DNA of 12,552 nucleotides from Chitinophagaceae bacterium (lineage in GTDB: Bacteria > Bacteroidota > Bacteroidia > Chitinophagales > Chitinophagaceae): positions 1 to 12,552 of the forward strand of contig JASLDA010000441.1 of assembly GCA_030151745.1 (NCBI GenBank), written 5' to 3'. The notes under the pieces were generated by a model. That model made no database searches. It had not been told where the DNA came from and saw only the letters and a program-made list of their open reading frames with translations. Position 1 is the first letter of the stretch, and every line of letters begins with the position of its first letter. Position numbers and translations under genes: made by a program. Below, in pieces: positions 1 through 6,723 of the stretch.

Positions 1-39
1 AGCATGATCGCGTCGACCTGCTGAGAATTGAAGACGAAG

Positions 40-81
40 ATTGCCGATTGAATATTGCCGATTGCAAACTGCCAATTGAAT
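40..81. repeat. Three tandem 14-bp repeats upstream of the methyltransferase
   Basis: Three 14-bp units follow each other at 40-53, 54-67 and 68-81: attgccgattgaat, attgccgattgcaa and actgccaattgaat. The array ends on the base before the ATG at 82. The words resemble the GAATTGGC units found at 9943-10068, read on the opposite strand. A TTG inside the second unit (55) opens the methyltransferase frame, but translation from there would only read repeat sequence. Bases 1-39 carry no feature I can identify; they may hold the end of an upstream gene. Confidence 0.7.
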
Positions 82-798
82 ATGTGGGCGCTCCAGACAC
101 GCAGCACTGCTCCTGAAAAGATGGACGCGCCCGGCCTCCCGGAAGGGGAGCTGCGCCGCGCACTCCGCGATATAGACCGCATAAACCGCTGGCTCGGCGG
201 CTACAGGCTCGTCTTCGACGCGCTCAAAAGCCTGCCGGCATTCAGGCAGAAAGAGCCGCTGACCCTGATGGATCTCGGCTGCGGAAGCGGGGATATCATC
301 CGCGCCGTTTCGCGCTGGGCGATACGCTCCGGACGCACGGTGCGGTTTATCGGAGTGGACATGAACCCGACTATGACGCGGCTCGCGGGCAACAGCTGCG
401 TCCTGCAGGACAATATTTCTTTCCGTACCGCCGATGTATTCGACGACGCGCTGCTCAATGACCGCCCCGACGTGGTCATCAGCACCCTGTTCGTGCATCA
501 TTTCGACCGGGATGCCCTGATCCGCCTGCTGCAGCGCATGCAGCAGCTGGCACAGCATGCCGTGGTCATCAACGATCCGGCACGGCACCCGTTGGCCTAC
601 TACGGCATCAAACTCCTGACGAGGGTCTTCTCGGGCTCTTACCTCGTACGTTACGATGCCCCGCTTTCGGTAGCCCGCTCCCTGACCCGCAACGAATGGA
701 CGGAGGTGCTGCAGGCCGCCGGAATCACCGACTACCGCATGCGCTGGCGCTGGGCCTGGCGCTGGGAGATCATCATCCCCAAACCGCGACAATCCTGA
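82..798 (+). CDS. Class I SAM-dependent methyltransferase of a pigment/polyketide-type cluster
   Basis: A predicted class I (Rossmann-fold) methyltransferase of 238 residues. The SAM-binding motif I, DLGCGSGD, lies at residues 64-71, and the acidic end of strand 2 is in GVDMNP (91-96). A VISTLFVHHF segment follows at about 132-141, then VINDPARHPLAYYGIKLLTR near 162-181, which I recognise from Bacteroidota methyltransferases next to type III polyketide synthase and FAD-oxidoreductase genes. I start it at the ATG at 82. An upstream TTG at 55 would add only repeat-encoded residues, and the ATG at 121 would lose the TRSTAPEKMD segment that looks family-conserved. The FAD oxidoreductase gene begins 3 bases after its stop, so the two are almost certainly cotranscribed. 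The likely role is O- or C-methylation of an aromatic or polyketide product. The substrate is unknown, and the putative synthase lies outside the window. Confidence 0.85.
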   Translation: MWALQTRSTAPEKMDAPGLPEGELRRALRDIDRINRWLGGYRLVFDALKSLPAFRQKEPLTLMDLGCGSGDIIRAVSRWAIRSGRTVRFIGVDMNPTMTRLAGNSCVLQDNISFRTADVFDDALLNDRPDVVISTLFVHHFDRDALIRLLQRMQQLAQHAVVINDPARHPLAYYGIKLLTRVFSGSYLVRYDAPLSVARSLTRNEWTEVLQAAGITDYRMRWRWAWRWEIIIPKPRQS

Positions 799-801
799 GC
801 C

Positions 802-1938
802 ATGACGCGGGATGTGATCATCGCGGGCGGAGGCCTTGCGGGGCTCACGGCGGCCATCGAATTCAGCCGCGCAGGCTTCGATACCCTGCTGCTGGAACGT
901 AAAAGCTATCCGTATCACAAAGTCTGCGGCGAATACATCAGCCATGAAGTGCTGCCTTACCTGCGCAGCCTGGGCTTCGATCCATATCAATACGGCGCAG
1001 CCCGGATCTCGCGGCTCCGGCTTTCGACCCCCTCGGGGAAAAACCTGCATGCCCTCCTCGAGCCCGGCGGATTCGGCCTGAGCCGCTATACCATGGACGA
1101 TGCCCTGCAGCAGCTGGCGCAGCGTTGCGGGGCCGAAGTACGAACCAATACCCGGGTCACGGGAATTACGCCGGCCGACGGCCTGTACACCGTCACGGCC
1201 CAGGACGGCAGCAGCTGGCAAAGCCGGATCTGCATCGGTTCCTGGGGCAAGCGGGACACCCTGGATAAAAAGCTGGACCGCCGCTTCCTGAAAGAGCATA
1301 CTGGCTATATGGGCGTGAAATACCATATCCGAACCGACCTGCCGGCAGATGAAATCGGCCTGGATAACTTCCCCGGGGGCTATTGCGGCGTCAGCAGGAT
1401 CGAAGGCGGAGCGTACAATCTGTGCTACCTGTACCAGCGCCGCTTCGGGGGCAATTACAAAAGCATCCGCGAGCTGGAAGAAGCGCAGCTCTTCCGCAAC
1501 CCCACGCTGAAGCGCATTTTCCGGAATGCAGACTTCCTTTTCGAACAGCCCGTCAGCATCAACGAGATCTCCTTCGCCGCCCGGACGCAATCGGAAAAAA
1601 GCATCTTGATGGCCGGCGACACGGCGGGACTTATCACTCCCCTTTGCGGCAACGGCATGAGCATGGCCATTGCCGGGGCACGGCTGCTTTCAAAGACCGT
1701 ACTGGAATCGGGGCTGCTCCGGAAGGAACGTTTCAGCGAAGCGGAACGCACGAAAGTGGCCGGCCTGTATTGTCAACGCTGGCAGCGGCAGTTTGGCCGG
1801 CGCCTGTTCTGGGGCCGCGCGATTCAAAGCTGCTTCGGCGCCCCGCTGCTATCCGAGCTCGTGCTGCGCGGTCTGCATTCCCTTCCTCCTCTGGAGCGCT
1901 GGCTGATCTCCAAGACCCATGGACCTGAGATCACCTAG
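802..1938 (+). CDS. FAD-dependent oxidoreductase (geranylgeranyl-reductase/monooxygenase-like)
   Basis: A 378-residue flavoprotein. The N-terminal dinucleotide-binding motif is AGGGLAGL (Gly9, Gly11, Gly14), with the ribose-binding acidic residue at LLLERKS (Glu32). YHKVCGEYIS (38-47) is the segment after strand 2 seen in geranylgeranyl-reductase-like enzymes. The second FAD motif is AGDTAGLITPLCGNGMSMAI (271-290), where Asp273 would contact the flavin ribityl chain. There is no signal peptide or membrane helix, so it should be cytoplasmic. It begins 3 bases after the methyltransferase stop, which implies translational coupling and a shared pathway. Tailoring of a polyketide or aryl-polyene-like pigment (hydroxylation or double-bond reduction) fits this pairing, but that is inference from gene order. 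It could instead reduce an isoprenoid chain. The family assignment is firm; the substrate is not. Confidence 0.87.
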   Translation: MTRDVIIAGGGLAGLTAAIEFSRAGFDTLLLERKSYPYHKVCGEYISHEVLPYLRSLGFDPYQYGAARISRLRLSTPSGKNLHALLEPGGFGLSRYTMDDALQQLAQRCGAEVRTNTRVTGITPADGLYTVTAQDGSSWQSRICIGSWGKRDTLDKKLDRRFLKEHTGYMGVKYHIRTDLPADEIGLDNFPGGYCGVSRIEGGAYNLCYLYQRRFGGNYKSIRELEEAQLFRNPTLKRIFRNADFLFEQPVSINEISFAARTQSEKSILMAGDTAGLITPLCGNGMSMAIAGARLLSKTVLESGLLRKERFSEAERTKVAGLYCQRWQRQFGRRLFWGRAIQSCFGAPLLSELVLRGLHSLPPLERWLISKTHGPEIT

Positions 1939-1943
1939 TTGGC

Positions 1944-2069
1944 CGAACCACGACATGAAAAGCTCCGGAAGCTCCGCCTTCCCTATATCGCCCTTCGACT
2001 GCGCTCAGGGAAACAAGGGAACGCAACGCAAGCTCCTGCTGTCACCTTCCCTATTATATCCGCACGCAG
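1944..2069. repeat. Composite intergenic repeat, copy A
   Basis: This stretch aligns without gaps to 11278-11403 (constant offset 9334). The first 20 bases (1944-1963) match at 19 positions; a ccttcgac block lies at 1992-1999, a tgtcacct block at 2040-2047 and a gcag end at 2066-2069. By hand I count about 71 matches in 126, concentrated in those blocks. It lies just after the FAD gene stop and inside the 226-bp gap before the convergent bshC gene. After it, 2070-2080 holds a 5-bp stem (cctgg/ccagg). I see no strong terminator with a T-run in 1939-2164. Confidence 0.75.
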
Positions 2070-2164
2070 CCTGGAATCCAGGACGGCATGACGGTGATTT
2101 CCCGCACAGGCTCTACGTGCTTTAGAAACCATATCGATCCATCATTGAATAAGAAAAGCCAGAA

Positions 2165-3763
2165 TCAAGCTTCGATCACGAGGAACTCCTTCCCCAAAGG
2201 CCGTATTCCCTGTAACAGGATATCGAAGAAATCCTCGCCGAACTCCAGGAAATAAGGCATGAAGTTCTCCACCCGTTCCTGCAGGCCCCCGTTCGGGAAC
2301 AGCGACTTCTGAAGCCGCTCCAGGCGCGCGAGTCCCTCGTGCTGACGGCGCTTCTCAGCACGCAGCATCTTCGTCTGCAGCACGTTCAGCTGATGCTCCA
2401 TCTTGCGCAGGGCAGCCGCCGCGCTCTTTTCCAGAGTCGGGTCCACGCGGGCTGCCTTTGCACGAAGCCCGTCCAGCAGTGTTCCCAGGGCGATGCGCTC
2501 ATCGGCCGTGCTCCAGTCGCCGCTGCCGTGCCTGTCGACAAAACATCGCGCGGCCTCATCCGGATCACGGAACAAGGCTTCGAGGGACAGCCCGGTCTTA
2601 CGGATCAGCTTCTGATGATCTTCGCTCAGCCACATCACGGACTGCCGCAGCAGGATAGCGGGGAAGAACACGCCATGATGAGCGAAGAGCCGCTTCAGCT
2701 GCAGCCAGTAGGCGACTTCGGCGCCGCCTCCGATGAAGGCTACGTTCGGCAGTATATGCTCCTGGTAAAGCGGCCGCAGCATTACGTTCGGCGAGAAGCG
2801 CTCCGGATAGGCCTCCAGCTCGGCCAATAGCTCAGTTTCGTTCCACTGGATGCCTGTATTGATCACCGACCACCGCTCTCCTTCGCGGACGATGCGCTCC
2901 CGTAGATCGTCGCGGAGGTAAAACAGGTTTATCTCCCGCGGAAAGGCCTGCGCCTTGTAGCCGGCGGCTTCCAGGTCGGATATAGTCTGCGGCACCAGCG
3001 TAGAGGCCGGATGCTGCAGAAGATCCGCCTTCATCACCGGGATGAACCCGCGCTTCAGCGCAGCGCTATCGGGATCGAGAATGATCAGCCCGTAGCGCCC
3101 GAACAGGCCGTGCACCAGGTAGCGCGTGGCCTGGGCGATCGTTGCCTCGCCGGTATAGGCCTGCATCAGCAGGACCTGCAGCGCTTCCAGGAAAGGCCCC
3201 GGGGGACCGAGCAGGCTGAACAGCTCGCGCAGCAGGGGCGCCAGCGTCGCCGTATTCATGCGGCCCACGGCGCCGGTTTGCCCGCCGGCATCCCAGACGA
3301 ACTTTTTATCGCCGATGCGGAAGGTTCCCAGCTCGTCCAGGTCCGCGTCCTCGCTGCCCATATAATACACCGGTACGAAGCGCTTACCCGGGTAACGTTC
3401 GCTCAATTCCCGAGAGAGCCTGATGGCATGCAGGATTTTATAAACGAAGTAGAGATAGCCTGTCCCGAGATTGGGCTGGTGCGCGGTACAGACCGTAAAC
3501 GTGTTTTCGGACTCCAGCGCAGCCAGGTTCGCCTCCACTTCCTCCGACCAGCTCAGGTGGCTGTACTGTTCGCGCAGCAGACTCACCAGCGTTTCCCGAT
3601 CGACGCGATACCCTTGCCGGGCCGCGATAGCCGCCGCGATACCTGCGTCATCCGGGGCAAAGCTGTACAGCTCCTGCAGAACCGGTTTCCCGTCCAGATA
3701 GTCGAGCACCAGGGAGGAGAAGCGCTGCGTGGCGCTGTAAGGAAGGTATTGCGCGGTAGGCAT
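2165..3763 (-). CDS. bshC: Bacillithiol biosynthesis cysteine-adding enzyme BshC
   Basis: BshC joins cysteine to glucosaminyl-malate in the last step of bacillithiol synthesis. From the ATG at 3763 the protein has 532 residues, the usual BshC length. It begins MPTAQYLPYSATQRFSSLVLDYL, as the family does. Family segments follow: HQPNLGTGYLYFVYKILHAI (about 95-114), VPVYYMGSED (131-140), an LYQEHILPNVAFIGGGAEVAYW block near the middle, and a charged C-terminal helical stretch that looks like the BshC coiled coil. The frame is open up to an ATG at 3841, but that start is unlikely because a TAGCTTTG promoter element lies between the two, 9 bases before the 3763 start. The leader would be very short. 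BshA and BshB are not in this window. The gene is single and convergent with the FAD gene. Confidence 0.95.
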   Translation of the reverse strand: MPTAQYLPYSATQRFSSLVLDYLDGKPVLQELYSFAPDDAGIAAAIAARQGYRVDRETLVSLLREQYSHLSWSEEVEANLAALESENTFTVCTAHQPNLGTGYLYFVYKILHAIRLSRELSERYPGKRFVPVYYMGSEDADLDELGTFRIGDKKFVWDAGGQTGAVGRMNTATLAPLLRELFSLLGPPGPFLEALQVLLMQAYTGEATIAQATRYLVHGLFGRYGLIILDPDSAALKRGFIPVMKADLLQHPASTLVPQTISDLEAAGYKAQAFPREINLFYLRDDLRERIVREGERWSVINTGIQWNETELLAELEAYPERFSPNVMLRPLYQEHILPNVAFIGGGAEVAYWLQLKRLFAHHGVFFPAILLRQSVMWLSEDHQKLIRKTGLSLEALFRDPDEAARCFVDRHGSGDWSTADERIALGTLLDGLRAKAARVDPTLEKSAAAALRKMEHQLNVLQTKMLRAEKRRQHEGLARLERLQKSLFPNGGLQERVENFMPYFLEFGEDFFDILLQGIRPLGKEFLVIEA

Positions 3764-3772
3764 AGCAGGGCG

Positions 3773-3780
3773 CAAAGCTA
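3773..3780 (-). promoter_or_regulatory. bshC -7 promoter element (TAGCTTTG)
   Basis: TAGCTTTG on the minus strand is an exact match to the Bacteroidota -7 consensus TAnnTTTG. It ends 9 bases before the chosen bshC start. No clear -33 TTTG box was found at the expected distance. It decides the start at 3763 over the in-frame ATG at 3841, which lies upstream of this element. Confidence 0.6.
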
Positions 3781-3944
3781 CGGCATGCGCCTTCCGGGAC
3801 ATATTGGCTCTGCCTATCCCCGAATGGAAGAAATTACACATGACCTCCGCCGGCTTTCAGGCAACCGGGGCTCATTCGCCGGCCTACGCCTTCACCGGGC
3901 GAGCGGTAGATGCAGTTTCACCCGGAAGACTGCGGCGACATGAT

Positions 3945-3952
3945 CATCTTTG
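3945..3952 (+). promoter_or_regulatory. Possible PCD-gene -7 element (CATCTTTG)
   Basis: CATCTTTG matches TAnnTTTG except at the first base. It ends 36 bases before the ATG at 3989, which would leave a leader of about 30 bases. The rest of the 225-bp divergent gap (3764-3988) holds no other recognisable feature. Confidence 0.35.
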
Positions 3953-3988
3953 CAAAGCACCGGCACAGACAACGTAAATCACTATATC

Positions 3989-4270
3989 ATGAAAACACTA
4001 GATCAGCAGACGATCGACGCCGCGCTCCGGGAGCTTCCCGGCTGGCGTCAGCAAGGCAAGGCGCTCCGAAGGGATTTCGGGTTCCGCGATTTCGGCGAAG
4101 CGACCGGCTTCCTCATGCGCGTAGCGCTGATCTCGGAGAAGCTGGATCATCACGCCGAATACAGCGGCGTCTACAATAAGCTCAGCCTCGTGCTCAGCAC
4201 GCACGATGCCGGTGGAATCACGGAGCTGGACATCCGGATGGCAGGACTCATCGACTCGATAAGCCGGTGA
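3989..4270 (+). CDS. phhB: 4a-hydroxytetrahydrobiopterin dehydratase (pterin-4a-carbinolamine dehydratase)
   Basis: This small cytoplasmic enzyme dehydrates 4a-hydroxytetrahydropterin, so that the cofactor of aromatic amino acid hydroxylases can be recycled. At 93 residues it has the usual PCD length. The family pattern is complete: LPGWR (16-20), an F.F.DF.EA segment (30-38), the catalytic pair His54-His55 in KLDHHAEYSGVYN, and the third catalytic histidine, His72, in LSTHDAGGITELDIRMA. The proline that usually follows the His pair is Ala56 here, a tolerated-looking change. I start it at the ATG at 3989 because the protein then begins MKTLDQQ, and the extra 13 residues from 3950 look non-coding. 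It is convergent with the ACMSD gene, 72 bases away. A phenylalanine hydroxylase partner is not in the window. Confidence 0.93.
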   Translation: MKTLDQQTIDAALRELPGWRQQGKALRRDFGFRDFGEATGFLMRVALISEKLDHHAEYSGVYNKLSLVLSTHDAGGITELDIRMAGLIDSISR

Positions 4271-4342
4271 TCGGCGGCAGCCCGGAGAGCACTATTGACG
4301 AATCCGCCTCGCCTCCCCATGTCTTCATGAAACATCATAAGC

Positions 4343-5344
4343 TCACGCCGTACGCTCCCGTCCCAGCCAGCGCATGCCGTTTTCCCACAGGAGATCGTGT
4401 TTGAGCGAGTCTTCGAAGTCCATACTCCGGATCAGCTTGCCGGGGACATGCTCACCGAGCGGGAACGGATAATCGGAGCCGCAGCAGACCTTGTCGGCTC
4501 CCATTACGTCCACGACATATTTAAGCGCCTTCGGATCATGCACCAGGGCGTCGATCCAGAACGAGCCCAGGTAATCCCGGGGCGGGACCTGGTTGTCGAT
4601 AGCGCAGAGATCGGGCCGCACGTCGAAACCGTGCTGGATCCGGCCGATGGTAAAGGGGAAGGAGCCGCCGCCATGCGCAAAGGCCACGCGCAGCCGCGGG
4701 TGCCGGGCGAGGACCCCGCCGAAGATCATCGACGAGATCGCGCGGGCCGTCTCTGCCGGCATGCCGACCAGCCAGGGCAACCAGTATTTCTGCATATCGT
4801 TCTCGCCCATCATCTCCCAGGGATGAACGAACAACGCGCAGCCCAGCTCTTCGGCCGCCTGCCAGAAGGGTTCGAACATCGGATCGCTCAGGTTGCGGCC
4901 GTTGATATTTGAGCCGATCTCGAGCCCGGGCATCTTAAGCTCGCGCACGCAACGCTCCATCTCCCGGATAGCCAGGTCCATATCCTGCATGGGCACGGTG
5001 CCGATGCCGATGAAGCGGTCCGGACGCTCAGCCACGCTTGCGGCGATATGGTCGTTGAAAAAGCGCGACGTCTCGAGGCCGTGATCCGGCTTCGCCCAGT
5101 AATTGAACAGGACCGGAATTGTCGACAGCACCTGCATCTTCACCTCCGTCTCATCCATTTCCTTCACGCGTACCGCCGGGTCCCAGCAGTTCTGCTCCAC
5201 CTCGCGAAACACCTTGTCGCCCTTGATCATGCGCGCGCAGCAGGGCTTGTGATGCTCCAGGTGAATGAATTCCCCGTAGCCGAACTTCTTGAACCAGTTC
5301 GGGATACGTTCGGGCATTATATGGGTGTGGATATCGAGCGTCAA
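4343..5344 (-). CDS. 2-amino-3-carboxymuconate-6-semialdehyde decarboxylase (ACMSD), TTG start
   Basis: An amidohydrolase-superfamily zinc enzyme that decarboxylates aminocarboxymuconate semialdehyde, drawing kynurenine-pathway flux away from quinolinate and NAD. The match to animal ACMSD is strong throughout: the HTH metal pair, VFREVEQNCWDP, FVHPWEM, KYWLPWLVGMPAETA, FAHGGGSFPFTIGRIQHGF and GSDYPFPLG. Started at the TTG at 5344 the protein has 333 residues. Its metal and active-site residues then fall at His6, His8, Arg47, His174, Trp191, His224 and Asp291, the numbers I recall for human ACMSD. The only in-frame ATG (5428) would add 28 unconserved residues and lies upstream of the promoter element at 5366-5373. 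I therefore prefer TTG. It is separated from the thiolase gene by a terminator and is probably transcribed alone. Confidence 0.93.
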   Translation of the reverse strand: MTLDIHTHIMPERIPNWFKKFGYGEFIHLEHHKPCCARMIKGDKVFREVEQNCWDPAVRVKEMDETEVKMQVLSTIPVLFNYWAKPDHGLETSRFFNDHIAASVAERPDRFIGIGTVPMQDMDLAIREMERCVRELKMPGLEIGSNINGRNLSDPMFEPFWQAAEELGCALFVHPWEMMGENDMQKYWLPWLVGMPAETARAISSMIFGGVLARHPRLRVAFAHGGGSFPFTIGRIQHGFDVRPDLCAIDNQVPPRDYLGSFWIDALVHDPKALKYVVDVMGADKVCCGSDYPFPLGEHVPGKLIRSMDFEDSLKHDLLWENGMRWLGRERTA

Positions 5345-5365
5345 AATCGGATATTTAGCGAGCGT

Positions 5366-5373
5366 CAAAGGTA
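5366..5373 (-). promoter_or_regulatory. ACMSD -7 promoter element (TACCTTTG)
   Basis: TACCTTTG on the minus strand matches TAnnTTTG exactly. It ends 21 bases before the TTG start codon at 5344. Because it lies downstream of the ATG at 5428, a transcript from here could not encode the longer protein. A TTGACA-like string lies further upstream but at 27 bases, longer than usual for the -33 box. Confidence 0.55.
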
Positions 5374-5445
5374 CAGGGATCGACGGTGCAAGCCCGGCAT
5401 TGTCAATACGCAGGGAAGGCCTAGCCACAGGCTGTCAGCTGAAAC

Positions 5446-5474
5446 AAAAAAGACAGGAGCCGGGTTCCTGTCTT
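5446..5474 (-). terminator. Rho-independent terminator of the thiolase gene
   Basis: A perfect 9-bp stem (5450-5458 with 5466-5474, aagacagga/tcctgtctt) encloses a 7-base loop. The run of six A at 5446-5451 becomes a T-run directly after the stem when read on the minus strand. It lies 28 bases beyond the thiolase stop and upstream of the ACMSD promoter, so it ends the thiolase transcript and isolates the ACMSD gene. Confidence 0.85.
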
Positions 5475-5501
5475 GATCCGAAGCCGCGACGCTCCTACCG
5501 G

Positions 5502-6698
5502 TTACGACACCGCCTCGTAGACGATCGCCGCGCCCTGCCCTACGCCTATGCACATCGTAGCCAGCCCGTACTTGCCGCCCCGGCGCTTGAGCTCGTGCAG
5601 CAGGGTCGCGGAGATCCGGGCGCCGCTGCAGCCCAGGGGATGGCCGATGGCTATTGCTCCGCCGTTCACGTTGACCTTTTCCTCGTCCAGACCGAGCTCG
5701 TTCATGCAGGGAATGGCCTGCGCCGCGAAGGCTTCATTCAGCTCGACAAGGTCGAGCTCGGACGCTTCGATGCCTGCGCGCTGCAGCGCCTTGCGGCTGG
5801 CGGGGATCGGCCCCAGGCCCATCACGGCAGGCTCCACACCGGCAACGGCCATAGACCTGATCTTCGCGATCGGCTTCAGGTTATATTTCTTCACGGCCTC
5901 CTCGGAAGCCAGCAGCAGCGCCGCGGCGCCGTCGTTGATGCCGCTGCTGTTACCGGCCGTAACGCTGCCTTCTTTCTTGAACGCGGGCTTCAGCCCGGCG
6001 AGCTGCTCGGCGGTCGACAGCCGCGGATGCTCATCCACAGCGAAGGTGGTCGCGCCCTTTTTGCTTTCGATAACGACAGGTACGATCTCGTCATTGAACC
6101 GGCCGGCCTCCGCGGCGGCGGCGTATTTTTCCTGGGTGCGCTTCGCAAAGGCGTCCTGGGCTTCGCGGCTCACCTTGTAACGCTCCGCCACATTCTCCGC
6201 GGTTTCTCCCATCGTGTTCGTATGCTGCATGGCCTGAAGCTTCTTGTTCGTGAAGCGCCAGCCCATGGTCGTGTCGTACATCTCCTGCGCGCGGCCGAAG
6301 GCCCCGTCCGACTTGCCCATTACATAGGGCGCGCGGGTCATGCTTTCCACGCCGCCGGCGATGAACAGCTCCCCGTCCCCGACCATGATCGCGCGGGCAG
6401 CCTGCATGATAGCCTCGAGCCCCGAGGCGCAGAGACGGTTGACCGTAGTGCCTGCCACCGATTCGGGGAGCCCGGCCAGCAGCGCTGACATGCGGGCTAC
6501 GTTGCGGTTGTCTTCCCCGGCCTGGTTGGCGGCGCCGGCAATAACGTCCTCGATCGCATTCAGGTCAATGGAGGGATTGCGCTCGACAAGCGCCTTGATC
6601 ACGGTCGCCAGCAGGTCGTCCGGGCGGACGCTGGCCAGGGAACCGCCATATTTACCGATCGGGGTGCGTACGGCATCGATTACGTAGGCTGTAGACAT
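5502..6698 (-). CDS. pcaF: Acetyl-CoA C-acyltransferase, 3-oxoadipyl-CoA thiolase type (PcaF/PaaJ)
   Basis: A 398-residue thiolase with the full catalytic set: the nucleophile Cys90 in TTVNRLCASGLEA, His353 in AIGHPLGCSGAR, and Cys383 in MCIGVGQG. The segment NQAGEDNRNVARM (58-70) followed by SALLAGLP is typical of PcaF and PaaJ, which cleave 3-oxoadipyl-CoA to succinyl-CoA and acetyl-CoA at the end of aromatic catabolism. MGKSDGAFGR and a DTTMGWRF segment also match that group. A role in fatty-acid beta-oxidation or acetoacetyl-CoA metabolism cannot be excluded. The gene follows the PLP-enzyme gene by 25 bases on the same strand and may be cotranscribed with it, though a near-consensus promoter element precedes its ATG. 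A strong terminator follows. The PcaF assignment within the thiolases is likely but not certain. Confidence 0.92.
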   Translation of the reverse strand: MSTAYVIDAVRTPIGKYGGSLASVRPDDLLATVIKALVERNPSIDLNAIEDVIAGAANQAGEDNRNVARMSALLAGLPESVAGTTVNRLCASGLEAIMQAARAIMVGDGELFIAGGVESMTRAPYVMGKSDGAFGRAQEMYDTTMGWRFTNKKLQAMQHTNTMGETAENVAERYKVSREAQDAFAKRTQEKYAAAAEAGRFNDEIVPVVIESKKGATTFAVDEHPRLSTAEQLAGLKPAFKKEGSVTAGNSSGINDGAAALLLASEEAVKKYNLKPIAKIRSMAVAGVEPAVMGLGPIPASRKALQRAGIEASELDLVELNEAFAAQAIPCMNELGLDEEKVNVNGGAIAIGHPLGCSGARISATLLHELKRRGGKYGLATMCIGVGQGAAIVYEAVS

Positions 6699-6702
6699 GG
6701 CG

Positions 6703-6710
6703 CGAAGGTA
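6703..6710 (-). promoter_or_regulatory. Weak -7-like element before the thiolase gene (TACCTTCG)
   Basis: TACCTTCG on the minus strand differs from TAnnTTTG at one base and ends only 4 bases before the thiolase ATG. If used, the mRNA would be essentially leaderless. It could equally be chance, with the thiolase transcribed from the PLP-enzyme promoter. Confidence 0.25.
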
Positions 6711-6723
6711 CGCCGGCTATAGC

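Noticed and set aside
1..39. The end of an upstream gene, perhaps a polyketide synthase
   Set aside because: Frames end within 24 bases or run on without recognisable residues; too little sequence to identify anything.
1919..2125. A 68-codon frame starting inside the FAD gene end and reading through copy A
   Set aside because: The sequence only translates the intergenic repeat (for example PFDCAQGN), a common kind of spurious annotation.
3011..3943. A 310-codon plus-strand frame opposite bshC
   Set aside because: Arg/Gln/His-rich antisense translation with no motifs; bshC on the minus strand is unmistakable.
5289..6488. A 399-codon plus-strand frame opposite the thiolase gene
   Set aside because: Antisense shadow of a well-recognised thiolase; no domain motifs and no promoter.
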